The translations under genes and the position numbers were made by a program. From assembly GCA_020057445.1 (NCBI GenBank), contig JAGVFV010000087.1:1-10456 (forward strand): a stretch of DNA of 10,456 nt, in the 5' to 3' direction. Each line of letters opens with the position of its first letter. Within the stretch, counting starts at the first letter, position 1. Source of the stretch: an archaeon (GTDB taxonomy: Archaea > Nanobdellota > Nanobdellia > Woesearchaeales > JAHJEM01). This document shows positions 1 through 6,310 of the stretch, one piece after another. Below the pieces are notes generated by a model. That model saw only the letters and a list, made by a program, of their open reading frames with translations, searched no databases and had not been told where the DNA came from.

Positions 1-1
1 C

Positions 2-1345
2 CACAAAGTGAGGGGTATCATCGAAGGATATGCAAAGGAGTTTCCGTATTTTCACCGCCAATTGGCCAAATACTCGCTCGATGAAGGGAAGTATGATGAG
101 GCATTCGACCATATCGCACGGTTCATGGCCACAGAGAATCTGCCGAAGATGTTCGACCTGACGAGCTTTGACGCGTTCATCGACCTGAGTCGCCTGGCAA
201 GGGCTGATAAGACTCTTCCAGAGACGCATGTGAAGGCCGGTTCTGCATACCTGCTTCTTGGTTCTCTTGACGATTATGCAAAGGCAGAGAGGGAATTTGC
301 GCTTGCGAAGGATTGTGCAGGGGAGAAGAAAGAGGAATATGCGCTCCTCCATGCGCTGTTCTTGTCTGCGATAAGGGGGATTGAGGATCAGAAAACGAGA
401 GATGCTTGGGTTGCAACTGCGAAAGATATCATGGCTGACGAGTCTCTTTCGTACGAACCAATGAGCGAGACGACGAACAGGGTGTATGCGAAAGGTTCAC
501 CGTTCCTCCGTGGCCAGGTTTTGTTCAAGGAGAAGCGCTCGCTTGAAGACGCTGTCATGGAGATCGAGACAAATAAGATGGTGCAGAATGTGCTGGAAGG
601 GACAGGGTTTAGTACGGCAACGCATGTCGCTGTTATCGATAAGCCAAACCCTGTTCTTGTCATGCGTCGTGAGGAAGGAGAGACCTTGTGGGAGAAAATC
701 CAGAGGAGGGAATATTCCATAGATGATTTCATGGCAGTCGTGCCGATGTTTGCGAGGATCCATGCGAGGATGCCCTATGACCGGCTGGAATTGGATCCGA
801 AGGCAAAGATTCTGAATCGTCTGGAGAGGATGGGTGTCAAGGACAGCATCCGCGATGGGATTGCGCAGAATTATGATCCCATCGTGGAATCCTATCATGG
901 CCTGCCGATCGTATATAATATTGACGGTCATCCTGAAAATGTGCTTTTTTCAGGGAAAAGGATCATTCTCCTAGATAATGAAAGAAGAGTCGGTGTGCCG
1001 CAAGTGTTTGATCTGGTGAACCTCATCTATTATGGCGAGCGTCCGAAAGGGATCGAGGAAGAGGCGATCATCGAGAGATATAGGCTGTGCTTTTCAGGTG
1101 AATCTGGCGAGGATGCTGTGGATAAGGAGTCCTTTCGTCTCGGATTTACAAATGCGATCATCGACCGTTCGCTCTGCTTTTCATCATCCTGGAGCACGAG
1201 GAAAGCGATGAGAGCAGGCTGGCCAACGCTCATCAGGAATGCGGGAATGGCAATCGATCGGATCCGGGTCGATCATCCTGCATTTTACGATCAATTCTCA
1301 GAGGAGTATGGAGCGCTTTACGAAAATATCATGCTCCTTGCTTGA
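2..1345 (+). CDS. TPR-like / aminoglycoside-phosphotransferase-like kinase fusion, 5' end outside window
   Basis: The frame is open to the left edge, so the protein probably starts upstream; the first in-window start would be GTG at 8 (residue numbers count from there, 445 aa). Residues about 10-115 are helical and TPR-like (KYSLDEGKYDEAF; a second unit near 75-105). From about 165 the pattern is that of the APH/choline-kinase fold: a candidate ATP-site Lys in VLFKEK (K174), an alpha-C Glu (E185 or E187), the hinge-like VLVMRREEGETLWEKI, a catalytic-loop-like NIDGHPENVLF (D306, N311) and a metal-binding Asp in ILLDNE (D323). The usual His of HxD is replaced, since the loop reads YNID. Family knowledge suggests phosphorylation of a small molecule; the substrate is not predictable. 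Its 3' end overlaps the convergent regulator gene by 17 nt. Confidence 0.75.
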   Translation, partial: HKVRGIIEGYAKEFPYFHRQLAKYSLDEGKYDEAFDHIARFMATENLPKMFDLTSFDAFIDLSRLARADKTLPETHVKAGSAYLLLGSLDDYAKAEREFALAKDCAGEKKEEYALLHALFLSAIRGIEDQKTRDAWVATAKDIMADESLSYEPMSETTNRVYAKGSPFLRGQVLFKEKRSLEDAVMEIETNKMVQNVLEGTGFSTATHVAVIDKPNPVLVMRREEGETLWEKIQRREYSIDDFMAVVPMFARIHARMPYDRLELDPKAKILNRLERMGVKDSIRDGIAQNYDPIVESYHGLPIVYNIDGHPENVLFSGKRIILLDNERRVGVPQVFDLVNLIYYGERPKGIEEEAIIERYRLCFSGESGEDAVDKESFRLGFTNAIIDRSLCFSSSWSTRKAMRAGWPTLIRNAGMAIDRIRVDHPAFYDQFSEEYGALYENIMLLA

Positions 1346-2240
1346 GACCGATAGTCACTGCTGAAAAGTCATCTATCTTTTCGATGAACGAGAACAGGTG
1401 ATGGAGGATAAGTATCTCTTCTGGGCTTTTCTTGGCGAAGTATTTCTCCCGTTGGGCGAGGAGCGCGTGCCGTTCATGGTATATTTTCTCGAGCGATGCA
1501 AAGCTGAAGTTGCCGTATAGGGAAAGGTAGTCGCGAAGGTAAGCTACCGCTTTTTGGAGGAGCTCAGGTACATCATTTGTAAGACGAGGCTTCTCGTGGA
1601 CGAGGATCGTCTGGCAGACGTATTTGAGGTCGTCGCAGATCTTTTCAAGGTTCCAGATGATGACATAGAGCATGATAGAATGCTCTGGCATGTGCTTGTT
1701 GATGAGCCGTTCGCAGAAGTTCGTGAGCTGGTTGTTGGTCTTTTCAAGGCTGATGAGCTCTTTGCACCGGGAATGGTCCTTGGCCTGGATCGCTGATGCG
1801 ATCTCTTCTCCCATGTTGATGGTCACGAGGAATGCCCGCCTGAGGGATGAGTCAAGTTCTGAGAGGATGTCTTGCGACATGCGCCTGACGATGACATGCT
1901 TTTCCGTGTGGCTGATGATGACAAAGCCAAGGAGGAGGTTCTTGATCATGTCCTCGCACCAGGAAAGGAGCTTCTTGTCATTGTAGATGATGTCGATCTC
2001 GTCGTATCCTTGTTTGTGGAGGCTTGAGAGCGTCCATCGGAAGACCCGTTCGCTCATGTCCTTGGAATCAAGGACTGTCTTTTTCTCCTCTGGCCCTCCA
2101 GATGTCCTGATGAGCAGGTCGCTCCCTTTGGGGATTGCTTCGACTTCCAGCCCTTTTTTCAGGTGCTGCTCCTCTGCCCATTTGCTTGGGAGGCTGACGA
2201 CGAGCGTGCTTCCGGCAAGCTGGATGATCTTGCGCTTCAT
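1329..2240 (-). CDS. Archaeal PhoU-family regulator with N-terminal SpoVT/AbrB-like domain
   Basis: 303 aa. Residues 1-46 look like a swapped-hairpin AbrB/SpoVT DNA-binding domain (MKRKIIQLAGSTLVVSLPSKW, then a KKGLEVEAIPKGSDLLI strand pair). Residues about 60-300 are helical with the two-repeat PhoU pattern, including RRAFLVTINMGEEIASAI near 135-152. This fusion is the common archaeal version of the 'phosphate uptake regulator' family (COG0704). Bacterial PhoU restrains the Pst transporter and PhoR; the archaeal fusion is expected to bind DNA directly, but that is inferred. No phosphate transporter is nearby. ATG at 2240 is supported by a TATA box 22 nt upstream, giving a leaderless message. 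The gene is divergent from an Lrp-like regulator and convergent with the kinase-like gene. Confidence 0.85.
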   Translation of the reverse strand: MKRKIIQLAGSTLVVSLPSKWAEEQHLKKGLEVEAIPKGSDLLIRTSGGPEEKKTVLDSKDMSERVFRWTLSSLHKQGYDEIDIIYNDKKLLSWCEDMIKNLLLGFVIISHTEKHVIVRRMSQDILSELDSSLRRAFLVTINMGEEIASAIQAKDHSRCKELISLEKTNNQLTNFCERLINKHMPEHSIMLYVIIWNLEKICDDLKYVCQTILVHEKPRLTNDVPELLQKAVAYLRDYLSLYGNFSFASLEKIYHERHALLAQREKYFAKKSPEEILILHHLFSFIEKIDDFSAVTIGLKQGA

Positions 2241-2262
2241 AAGATGGCATTTGTGCTTCGAT

Positions 2263-2270
2263 CTTATAAA
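2263..2270 (-). promoter_or_regulatory. TATA box for the AbrB-PhoU gene
   Basis: On the minus strand the bases read TTTATAAG, with 22 nt between the box and the ATG at 2240. Transcription would begin at or next to the start codon, so the message is probably leaderless. Confidence 0.6.
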
Positions 2271-2288
2271 TTTTCCTGTTTTATATAA

Positions 2289-2330
2289 TTATAAGGCAGT
2301 ATATATATTATAAGGAGTAAGTATATATTT
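2289..2330 (+). promoter_or_regulatory. AT-rich duplicated promoter region of the Lrp-like gene
   Basis: TTATAAGG occurs at 2289-2296 and again at 2308-2315. Each copy is followed by a GTATATAT run (2299-2306 and 2321-2328). Either run could act as a TATA element. The second would place a start site near 2350, giving a leader of about 35 nt that contains the palindrome and ribosome-binding site. Which one is used cannot be told from sequence. Confidence 0.4.
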
Positions 2331-2352
2331 TCTTTCGGCGTATTCGAAAATG

Positions 2353-2369
2353 TTCCGATAAATTCGGAA
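2353..2369. promoter_or_regulatory. Palindromic candidate operator before the Lrp-like gene
   Basis: TTCCGA and TCGGAA form a perfect 6-bp inverted repeat around the AT-rich 5-nt spacer TAAAT. A weaker related repeat, TTCG/CGAA, lies at 2334-2348. The palindrome falls at the predicted start site and just upstream of the ribosome-binding site. That suits autoregulation by the Lrp-type protein encoded next, since Lrp-family sites are often short inverted repeats with AT-rich centres. The link to this protein is inference. Confidence 0.45.
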
Positions 2370-2372
2370 AGT

Positions 2373-2378
2373 GAGGTG
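2373..2378 (+). promoter_or_regulatory. Ribosome-binding site deciding the GTG start of the Lrp-like gene
   Basis: GAGGTG lies 7 nt before the GTG at 2386. An in-frame TGA at 2377-2379 excludes any earlier start. Confidence 0.7.
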
Positions 2379-2385
2379 ATCAGAA

Positions 2386-2853
2386 GTGCTGGACAATAAA
2401 GAGAAGCTCTTTATTTCGTATTTGCGGAATAATGCGCGGATAAACTTGACAACAATGGCAAGGAAGACAGGGATTCCCATCTCGACCTTGTATGATAAGC
2501 TCAAGATGAGCGAGAAGAACTATATCAAGAAGCATGCGAGCCTGCTAGACTTCCAGAAGCTAGGGTTCACCTGCCACGCGCAAGTGATCTTAAAGGTCGA
2601 CAGGGATAAGCGAGACTCGACGCGGGAATACCTATTGAAGAATGAGCGCATCAATGCGCTGATGAAGATCAACAACGGCTATGACTTCCTGGCAGAGGTC
2701 ATCTGCGCCAACATGCGGGAGCTCGAAGAATTCCTGGAGCAGCTTGACCAGAAGTGCAAGATACTGGAGAAGCAGGTCTTTTATATCATCGAGGAGATCG
2801 CACGGGAGAAGTTCCTCGCAAGTGTGCCAGAGACGGCGGCAACTGAGATTTGA
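2386..2853 (+). CDS. Lrp/AsnC-family transcriptional regulator
   Basis: 155 aa, GTG start fixed by a strong ribosome-binding site and an upstream in-frame stop. Residues 1-50 form a winged helix-turn-helix typical of the family: LDNKEKLFISYLRNNAR, then LTTMARKTGIPISTLYDKLK with the recognition helix around 31-40. Residues about 62-140 resemble the ligand/dimerisation (RAM-like) domain, with a beta strand at CHAQVILKV and a long helix RELEEFLEQL. The domain is somewhat divergent and the effector is unknown. The promoter contains a palindrome that may be its own operator. The gene stands alone between the divergent AbrB-PhoU gene and uS7, which has its own promoter. Confidence 0.8.
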   Translation: MLDNKEKLFISYLRNNARINLTTMARKTGIPISTLYDKLKMSEKNYIKKHASLLDFQKLGFTCHAQVILKVDRDKRDSTREYLLKNERINALMKINNGYDFLAEVICANMRELEEFLEQLDQKCKILEKQVFYIIEEIAREKFLASVPETAATEI

Positions 2854-2943
2854 CTGAGAAGGAGCGAGGAAAGATGCGGGACTGGAGGGAAAGAATGAAT
2901 CAGCGACTGACCTTCTGTTTGCTGCGTTCTGTCAGCAGTAATC

Positions 2944-2951
2944 TTTATAAA
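2944..2951 (+). promoter_or_regulatory. TATA box for uS7
   Basis: TTTATAAA with 23 nt to the ATG at 2975, preceded by GTAATC, which may be part of a TFB-recognition element. A leaderless message is expected. Confidence 0.65.
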
Positions 2952-2974
2952 TGCCTCGCGTTTCCACGTAATGT

Positions 2975-3568
2975 ATGGTACTCGCTTTCAATAAATGGGA
3001 GACATCAGGCATCAAGGTGCAGGACCTTGGACTGCAGAGATACATCAGTGTCGACGCGAAGATCGTCCCAAAGACAGGCGCGCGATATGCTGGAAACAGG
3101 TTCCACAAGTCAAAGGTGTTCATTGTAGAACGATTGATCAACAAGGTCATGAATCCAGGCCACAAGTCGAAAAAGCACAAGATCACGTCGTACAGGAATA
3201 CCGGAAAGTCGCAGACAGCGTACAAGATGGTCGAGCAGAGCCTGACCATCATCGGTGAACGGACGAAGAAGAACCCTATCGAGGTGTTTGTGCAGGCTTT
3301 GGAAAATGCGGCCCCCCGGGAAGAGATCATCACGATTGAATATGGTGGCGCACGATATCCGAAGGCGATCGAGATGGCACCGCAACGGCGGATCGATCAG
3401 ACATTGAAGTACATGACCCAAGGGTCATACCAGAAATCGTTCAATTCCAGGAAGAGGTATGTGGATTGCCTTGCTGATGAGATCATCAATGCCTACAACT
3501 TCTCGGCAACGTCTGCCGCCATCGCAAAGAAGCTCGAGCTCGAGCGCCAGGCTGACGCGAGCAGGTAA
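2975..3568 (+). CDS. rps7: Small-subunit ribosomal protein uS7 (archaeal type)
   Basis: 197 aa, the usual archaeal length and longer than bacterial S7 because of an N-terminal extension (residues about 1-50). uS7 binds the 3' major domain of 16S rRNA and contacts the mRNA/tRNA exit region. The conserved core is clear: NPIEVFVQALENAAPREEI, then YGGARYPKAIEMAPQRRID and a basic C-terminal helix ending QADASR. The start ATG at 2975 is supported by the TATA box 23 nt upstream; an out-of-frame ATG sits at 2971. In many archaea this gene follows rps12 and precedes the EF-2 gene. Here it is alone, with a regulator before it and an unrelated membrane protein after it. Confidence 0.95.
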   Translation: MVLAFNKWETSGIKVQDLGLQRYISVDAKIVPKTGARYAGNRFHKSKVFIVERLINKVMNPGHKSKKHKITSYRNTGKSQTAYKMVEQSLTIIGERTKKNPIEVFVQALENAAPREEIITIEYGGARYPKAIEMAPQRRIDQTLKYMTQGSYQKSFNSRKRYVDCLADEIINAYNFSATSAAIAKKLELERQADASR

Positions 3569-3609
3569 ATGCTCATATTTCTGTAGCGGGCTCTCGCTCA
3601 GACGCAATC

Positions 3610-3617
3610 TTTAATAA
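3610..3617 (+). promoter_or_regulatory. TATA-like box for the single-span membrane protein gene
   Basis: TTTAATAA, preceded by ACGCAATC, the same bases that precede the TATA box at 9146. A start site near 3640 is expected, just before a GAGGTG ribosome-binding sequence at 3641-3646. Confidence 0.5.
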
Positions 3618-3640
3618 GCAGTGTGCATAAGGGATTGTCT

Positions 3641-3646
3641 GAGGTG
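3641..3646 (+). promoter_or_regulatory. Ribosome-binding site that does not match the first ATG
   Basis: GAGGTG is the same sequence used before the Lrp-like and SppA genes. It lies 38 nt before the ATG at 3685, too far to serve it directly, and 5 nt before an in-frame ATT at 3652. Confidence 0.45.
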
Positions 3647-3684
3647 CTGCCATTCCGACGCTTGTTGAGACCATTCTTGCTGAA

Positions 3685-4230
3685 ATGAGGAAGGGAAAGG
3701 ACAGGAAGTCCATCAGGAAGGAACTTCTGAAGATGAATGTTTCAAAGGAAGTGCTTGAGGATACGATAAATGAGGCAGAGTGGAAATTTAAGGAAGAGAA
3801 ACAGGTCAAGGAATTCGACATGTCAAAAATCGAGACGCAGAACGTCATCGATGATAAAATCCTTCTGGAAGGGGAAGATGCCGCTGAGAAGCACTCTATC
3901 TCTCCGTTCTTCTTCTTTCTCATATTCATCATCATCATCTGGGTGGGAATCGCTGTGAGTTTCAATATCGCGGAGAATTATGGTCGAGCCATCTTTCCGG
4001 CAAAAGAGGTGAAGGATCTCTCGTTCACGGATTTCTGCCTGCAGAAAGCAAGTCCGAGATCATTTGAGGCAAAAGAATTGTGCAATGTCGGGCAGATTGC
4101 ATATGATGCTGGAAAGACTGATGGGGATGGATTGAAGAGTGAATGCGGCGCGCTCAGCTTTGATCCGCGGCTCGTCTCTCAATGTGTCGAAGAGCTTGCA
4201 AAAGTAGTAAAAGAATTCACTCCTGGTTGA
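3685..4230 (+). CDS. Single-span membrane protein with four extracytoplasmic cysteines; start uncertain
   Basis: 181 aa from ATG 3685. Residues 1-35 (KDRKSIRKELLKMNVSKEV) form a charged helical pair of a kind often seen at the N-terminus of archaeal small membrane proteins. A strong membrane span covers about 72-93 (FFFFLIFIIIIWVGIAV), and the following 88 residues carry Cys118, 133, 154 and 167, possibly two disulfides. No known family is recognised. The frame stays open upstream to a TGA at 3640-3642 and reads IPTLVETILAE, which looks like coding helix. GAGGTG at 3641-3646 sits 5 nt before ATT at 3652, so translation may begin at that rare codon, adding 11 residues. The 3' end overlaps the convergent TIM-barrel gene by 14 nt. 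Confidence 0.75.
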   Translation: MRKGKDRKSIRKELLKMNVSKEVLEDTINEAEWKFKEEKQVKEFDMSKIETQNVIDDKILLEGEDAAEKHSISPFFFFLIFIIIIWVGIAVSFNIAENYGRAIFPAKEVKDLSFTDFCLQKASPRSFEAKELCNVGQIAYDAGKTDGDGLKSECGALSFDPRLVSQCVEELAKVVKEFTPG

Positions 4231-4936
4231 GCCAGCCGCGTACAAATGATATTTCCTTGTCGATGGTTTCTTTGTAGGTGTGCCATATCTCAAGGACAAA
4301 GGGGACTTCCAGTGATCGGACAGGATCAAGGAGTGCAAGCGTTCTTTCGTCTGCAAGGTGGAGGGGTGTGTGGTCTTCGCCAGAGGTGTGCCCGCTCAGG
4401 TGCACGGCGACAATCCTGTCTTTGAGGAGGGAGATGAGGTCAGAGAGTTCCTCTTCGGAAAGGGAAAGAGCGTGGGTGGTATTGAGCACGAATTTCATGA
4501 AGGGGTGTTCTTCTAGTATTTCTTTGATCCGTCCTGCATTTGTCGCATAGATATTGCGGTCATTTTCAAGGCAGAGGATGAGAGGCTGCTCTAAAGAGGC
4601 AAGTTCTTCAAGGTAGGAAAAATCCTCTATTGTGTGCGCATGGAAGACTGCGTATTTCGCGTTGACAAGCTCATAGACTGTCTTGAGCTTGGAGAGCACA
4701 GTCCTTGTGTATCTGTCGTTTCGGTAGTAGAATTTTGAGGGCGCGTTCATGCCTATCGTCTTCCATTTCTTGATGATTGTAAAACTTTGCTGGCTGAGTC
4801 TGAAGTCCATAAGCACATCGAGGAATGACGTGCCAAGCTCGATGCCATCCACATCATGTGTGCTCACATCTTCAATTGCCTTGTTGATGTCTCCTTGCTT
4901 GATGAAAAGTCCGGTGTTGAGAAGGATGGGTTTCAT
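4217..4936 (-). CDS. Xylose-isomerase/AP-endonuclease-IV-like TIM-barrel protein
   Basis: 239 aa. The sequence follows the AP-endonuclease-2/xylose-isomerase-like TIM barrel, with likely metal or active-site residues at strand ends: VDGIELG (E33), AVFHAHTIED (H99, H101), LCLENDRN (E124), FVLNTTHAL (H155), VAVHLSGHTSGEDHTPL (H179, H189) and FVLEIW (E216). The family includes sugar isomerases and epimerases and endonuclease IV; the reaction here is unknown. It is somewhat short, about 240 rather than 260-290 residues. ATG at 4936 overlaps the Dph2 stop as ATGA, and GGAGG at 4943-4947 is a good ribosome-binding site, so it is the second gene of the Dph2 operon. A link to diphthamide synthesis is only suggested by position. 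Confidence 0.8.
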   Translation of the reverse strand: MKPILLNTGLFIKQGDINKAIEDVSTHDVDGIELGTSFLDVLMDFRLSQQSFTIIKKWKTIGMNAPSKFYYRNDRYTRTVLSKLKTVYELVNAKYAVFHAHTIEDFSYLEELASLEQPLILCLENDRNIYATNAGRIKEILEEHPFMKFVLNTTHALSLSEEELSDLISLLKDRIVAVHLSGHTSGEDHTPLHLADERTLALLDPVRSLEVPFVLEIWHTYKETIDKEISFVRGWLNQE

Positions 4937-5640
4937 GGATGGCCTCCTGTGCGTTCAATATCTTCTAGGTTGAGTATGGGTTTTTCGCATGAGCTATAGT
5001 CGTCTTCTGCTATGCGCGGGCAAGCAGTGTTGATGACAAAATCGAGGAAGGGATAGTTGACAAGGTCGGGCAAGGAGATGGTGTTTCCGACGAGGTAATA
5101 GACGTTCTTGTCAGGATACTTCTTATTCAAGGAGAGGTAGCGGTCAATGCCATGGAGCGCGTGCTTCTTTTCGAGTTCAATGCCGTATTGTCCTGGCTTG
5201 ACCGTGATAAAGACGCCGACGTTCTTTGCTTTTTGGAAGAGGGCATAGCAGGTGTACCTCCTCCTTTCATCTTTTTCAGCGTCCTTTTGGCTGATGAGAG
5301 CGTCTTTTTTGTTGAACGGGTTGTACATGAAGACTGGAATCTTGTTTGCGAGACTGAGGGCTTTTGGATGGAAGAGGCCGTCGCCGACATACACATACGC
5401 TTGCACTCCTGAGAATTTCTGGATGTTGCAGCCGAGGAGCTGTCCTGGGATGGGTGTATGCCTTGTCTGGAATAGGGTCACTTTCTTTCCTACAGATTCC
5501 AGTTGTTTTTTCATATCAGGCAGTGTGGAGGTGAATTGTGCTGTGGTGAAGAGACCCAGTGTCTTTGGCAGCTTCGCTAGAAATGGTTTTGGAAAGGTCA
5601 CCTTTGCCGTTGTGGTGACAGGGATGTGTACTATCTTCAT
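4933..5640 (-). CDS. dph2: Dph2-type diphthamide synthase lacking the N-terminal domain
   Basis: 235 aa. Archaeal Dph2 uses a [4Fe-4S] cluster and SAM to attach a 3-amino-3-carboxypropyl group to a histidine of EF-2. Domains 2 and 3 are clear: LGLFTTAQFTSTLPDMKKQL, then PGQLLGCN (Cys71), VYVGDGLFHPKALSLA, NVGVFITVKPGQ, YLVGN, and FVINTACPRIAEDDY (Cys207). Usual archaeal Dph2 is about 340 aa, and its first domain carries another cluster cysteine in a GACD-type motif. Here the protein begins at the strand MKIVHIPVTTTAKV, which corresponds to the end of domain 1, so roughly 80-100 residues are missing. Start ATG 5640 is set by a TATA box 22 nt upstream; an earlier in-frame ATG near 5721 would lie upstream of that box. 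Extra cysteines are Cys131 and Cys218. Confidence 0.88.
   Translation of the reverse strand: MKIVHIPVTTTAKVTFPKPFLAKLPKTLGLFTTAQFTSTLPDMKKQLESVGKKVTLFQTRHTPIPGQLLGCNIQKFSGVQAYVYVGDGLFHPKALSLANKIPVFMYNPFNKKDALISQKDAEKDERRRYTCYALFQKAKNVGVFITVKPGQYGIELEKKHALHGIDRYLSLNKKYPDKNVYYLVGNTISLPDLVNYPFLDFVINTACPRIAEDDYSSCEKPILNLEDIERTGGHP
4943..4947 (-). promoter_or_regulatory. Ribosome-binding site for the TIM-barrel gene
   Basis: GGAGG on the minus strand, 6 nt before the ATG at 4936, inside the last codons of the Dph2 gene. It supports independent initiation at the ATGA overlap. Confidence 0.65.
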
Positions 5641-5662
5641 GGAGGGTATGAATCTAAGGCCG

Positions 5663-5670
5663 TTTATAAA
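5663..5670 (-). promoter_or_regulatory. TATA box for the Dph2-TIM-barrel operon
   Basis: TTTATAAA (self-complementary) with 22 nt to the ATG at 5640. It sets the Dph2 start and predicts a leaderless message. It shares the 112-nt divergent spacer with the acetyltransferase promoter. Confidence 0.65.
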
Positions 5671-5723
5671 TTTTGGCTGCGGACGGGGAAAGAAGACGGG
5701 GATTATCTGTGATGACATCAAGA

Positions 5724-5731
5724 TTTATAAA
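5724..5731 (+). promoter_or_regulatory. TATA box for the GNAT acetyltransferase gene
   Basis: TTTATAAA with 21 nt to the ATG at 5753, preceded by the purine-rich CAAGA. A leaderless message is expected. The box lies in the open frame that continues upstream, which argues against any earlier start. Confidence 0.65.
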
Positions 5732-5752
5732 TCCGCGGAGGGAAGAGGCAGT

Positions 5753-6310
5753 ATGCGGCTTGAGACTGAACGATTGATATTGAAGGAATGGAAGAAAAAA
5801 GACATCAAGGACATAGTTGAAGGATTGAATAATGTAGAGGTAACGAAATGGCTTGCATTCGCTCCGCATCCCTATTCAAGAAAAGACGCAGAAAAATGGA
5901 TAACGTATTGCATTGAGAATGCCAAGAAACAGGAGAGGAATTCTTATGAGTTTGCGATCGAGCTGAAGTCTGAGAGGAAAGTCATCGGCGGAGTGAGTTT
6001 GGACAAGATAAACAAGTTCCAAGGGACAGCTGGAGGAGGCATTTGGATCAATGCGAAATATCATGGCCACGGATATGGATCCGAAGCGTTTGGTGAACGG
6101 ATTAGATTCGCATTCGATATTTTGAAATTGAGAAGGCTTGAGAACGGTTTCCTGAAAGGCAATCCTTCCTCGTTCAAGATGCAGAAAAGGTTCGGCTATA
6201 AGATCGAAGGGATGAGAAGAAAAGCATTCAAGTGCATGGCAGACGGAAAGATAAAAGACGAAGTTATGACAGGATTGTTGAAAGAGGAATGGAAGAAAAA
6301 AAAATTGTGA
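5753..6310 (+). CDS. GNAT-family N-acetyltransferase (RimJ/RimL-like)
   Basis: 185 aa, normal for the family. It opens with MRLETERLILKEWKKKDIKD, the standard first strand and helix of RimJ/RimL-type acetyltransferases. It continues with FAIELKSERKVIGGVSL (motif C/D strands), GGGIWINAKYHGHGYGSEAF (about 94-113, acetyl-CoA pyrophosphate loop HGHGYG) and a late GNPSSFKMQKRFGYKIEGM (137-154), the usual 'N.aS..~~ekaGF' region. The acceptor could be a protein N-terminus, a small molecule or an antibiotic and cannot be assigned. The open frame runs far upstream, but that part is antisense to Dph2; ATG 5753 fits the TATA box. The last codons are an A9 run that on the other strand is a T9 terminator for the convergent gene. 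Confidence 0.88.
   Translation: MRLETERLILKEWKKKDIKDIVEGLNNVEVTKWLAFAPHPYSRKDAEKWITYCIENAKKQERNSYEFAIELKSERKVIGGVSLDKINKFQGTAGGGIWINAKYHGHGYGSEAFGERIRFAFDILKLRRLENGFLKGNPSSFKMQKRFGYKIEGMRRKAFKCMADGKIKDEVMTGLLKEEWKKKKL
6296..6304 (-). terminator. Oligo-T terminator of the 142-residue gene, inside the acetyltransferase 3' end
   Basis: Nine T residues on the minus strand begin 12 nt after the stop of the minus-strand gene. Archaeal RNA polymerase commonly terminates at oligo-T tracts without a hairpin. On the plus strand the same bases are the Lys codons near the C-terminus of the acetyltransferase. Confidence 0.55.

Noticed and set aside
1554..1986. Plus-strand frames opposite the AbrB-PhoU gene
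   Set aside because: The minus-strand protein has recognisable AbrB and PhoU domains and a placed promoter; the antisense frames match nothing known and have no signals.
2850..3128. 92-codon plus-strand frame overlapping the start of uS7
   Set aside because: It overlaps the uS7 TATA box and the first 150 nt of uS7 in another frame, and its translation shows no domain.
3185..3330. Minus-strand frames across uS7
   Set aside because: uS7 is strongly conserved here; the antisense frames are by-products of its codon use.
5252..5752. N-terminal extension of the acetyltransferase
   Set aside because: It lies antisense to Dph2 and across the TATA box, and the GNAT fold already starts at MRLETERLIL.
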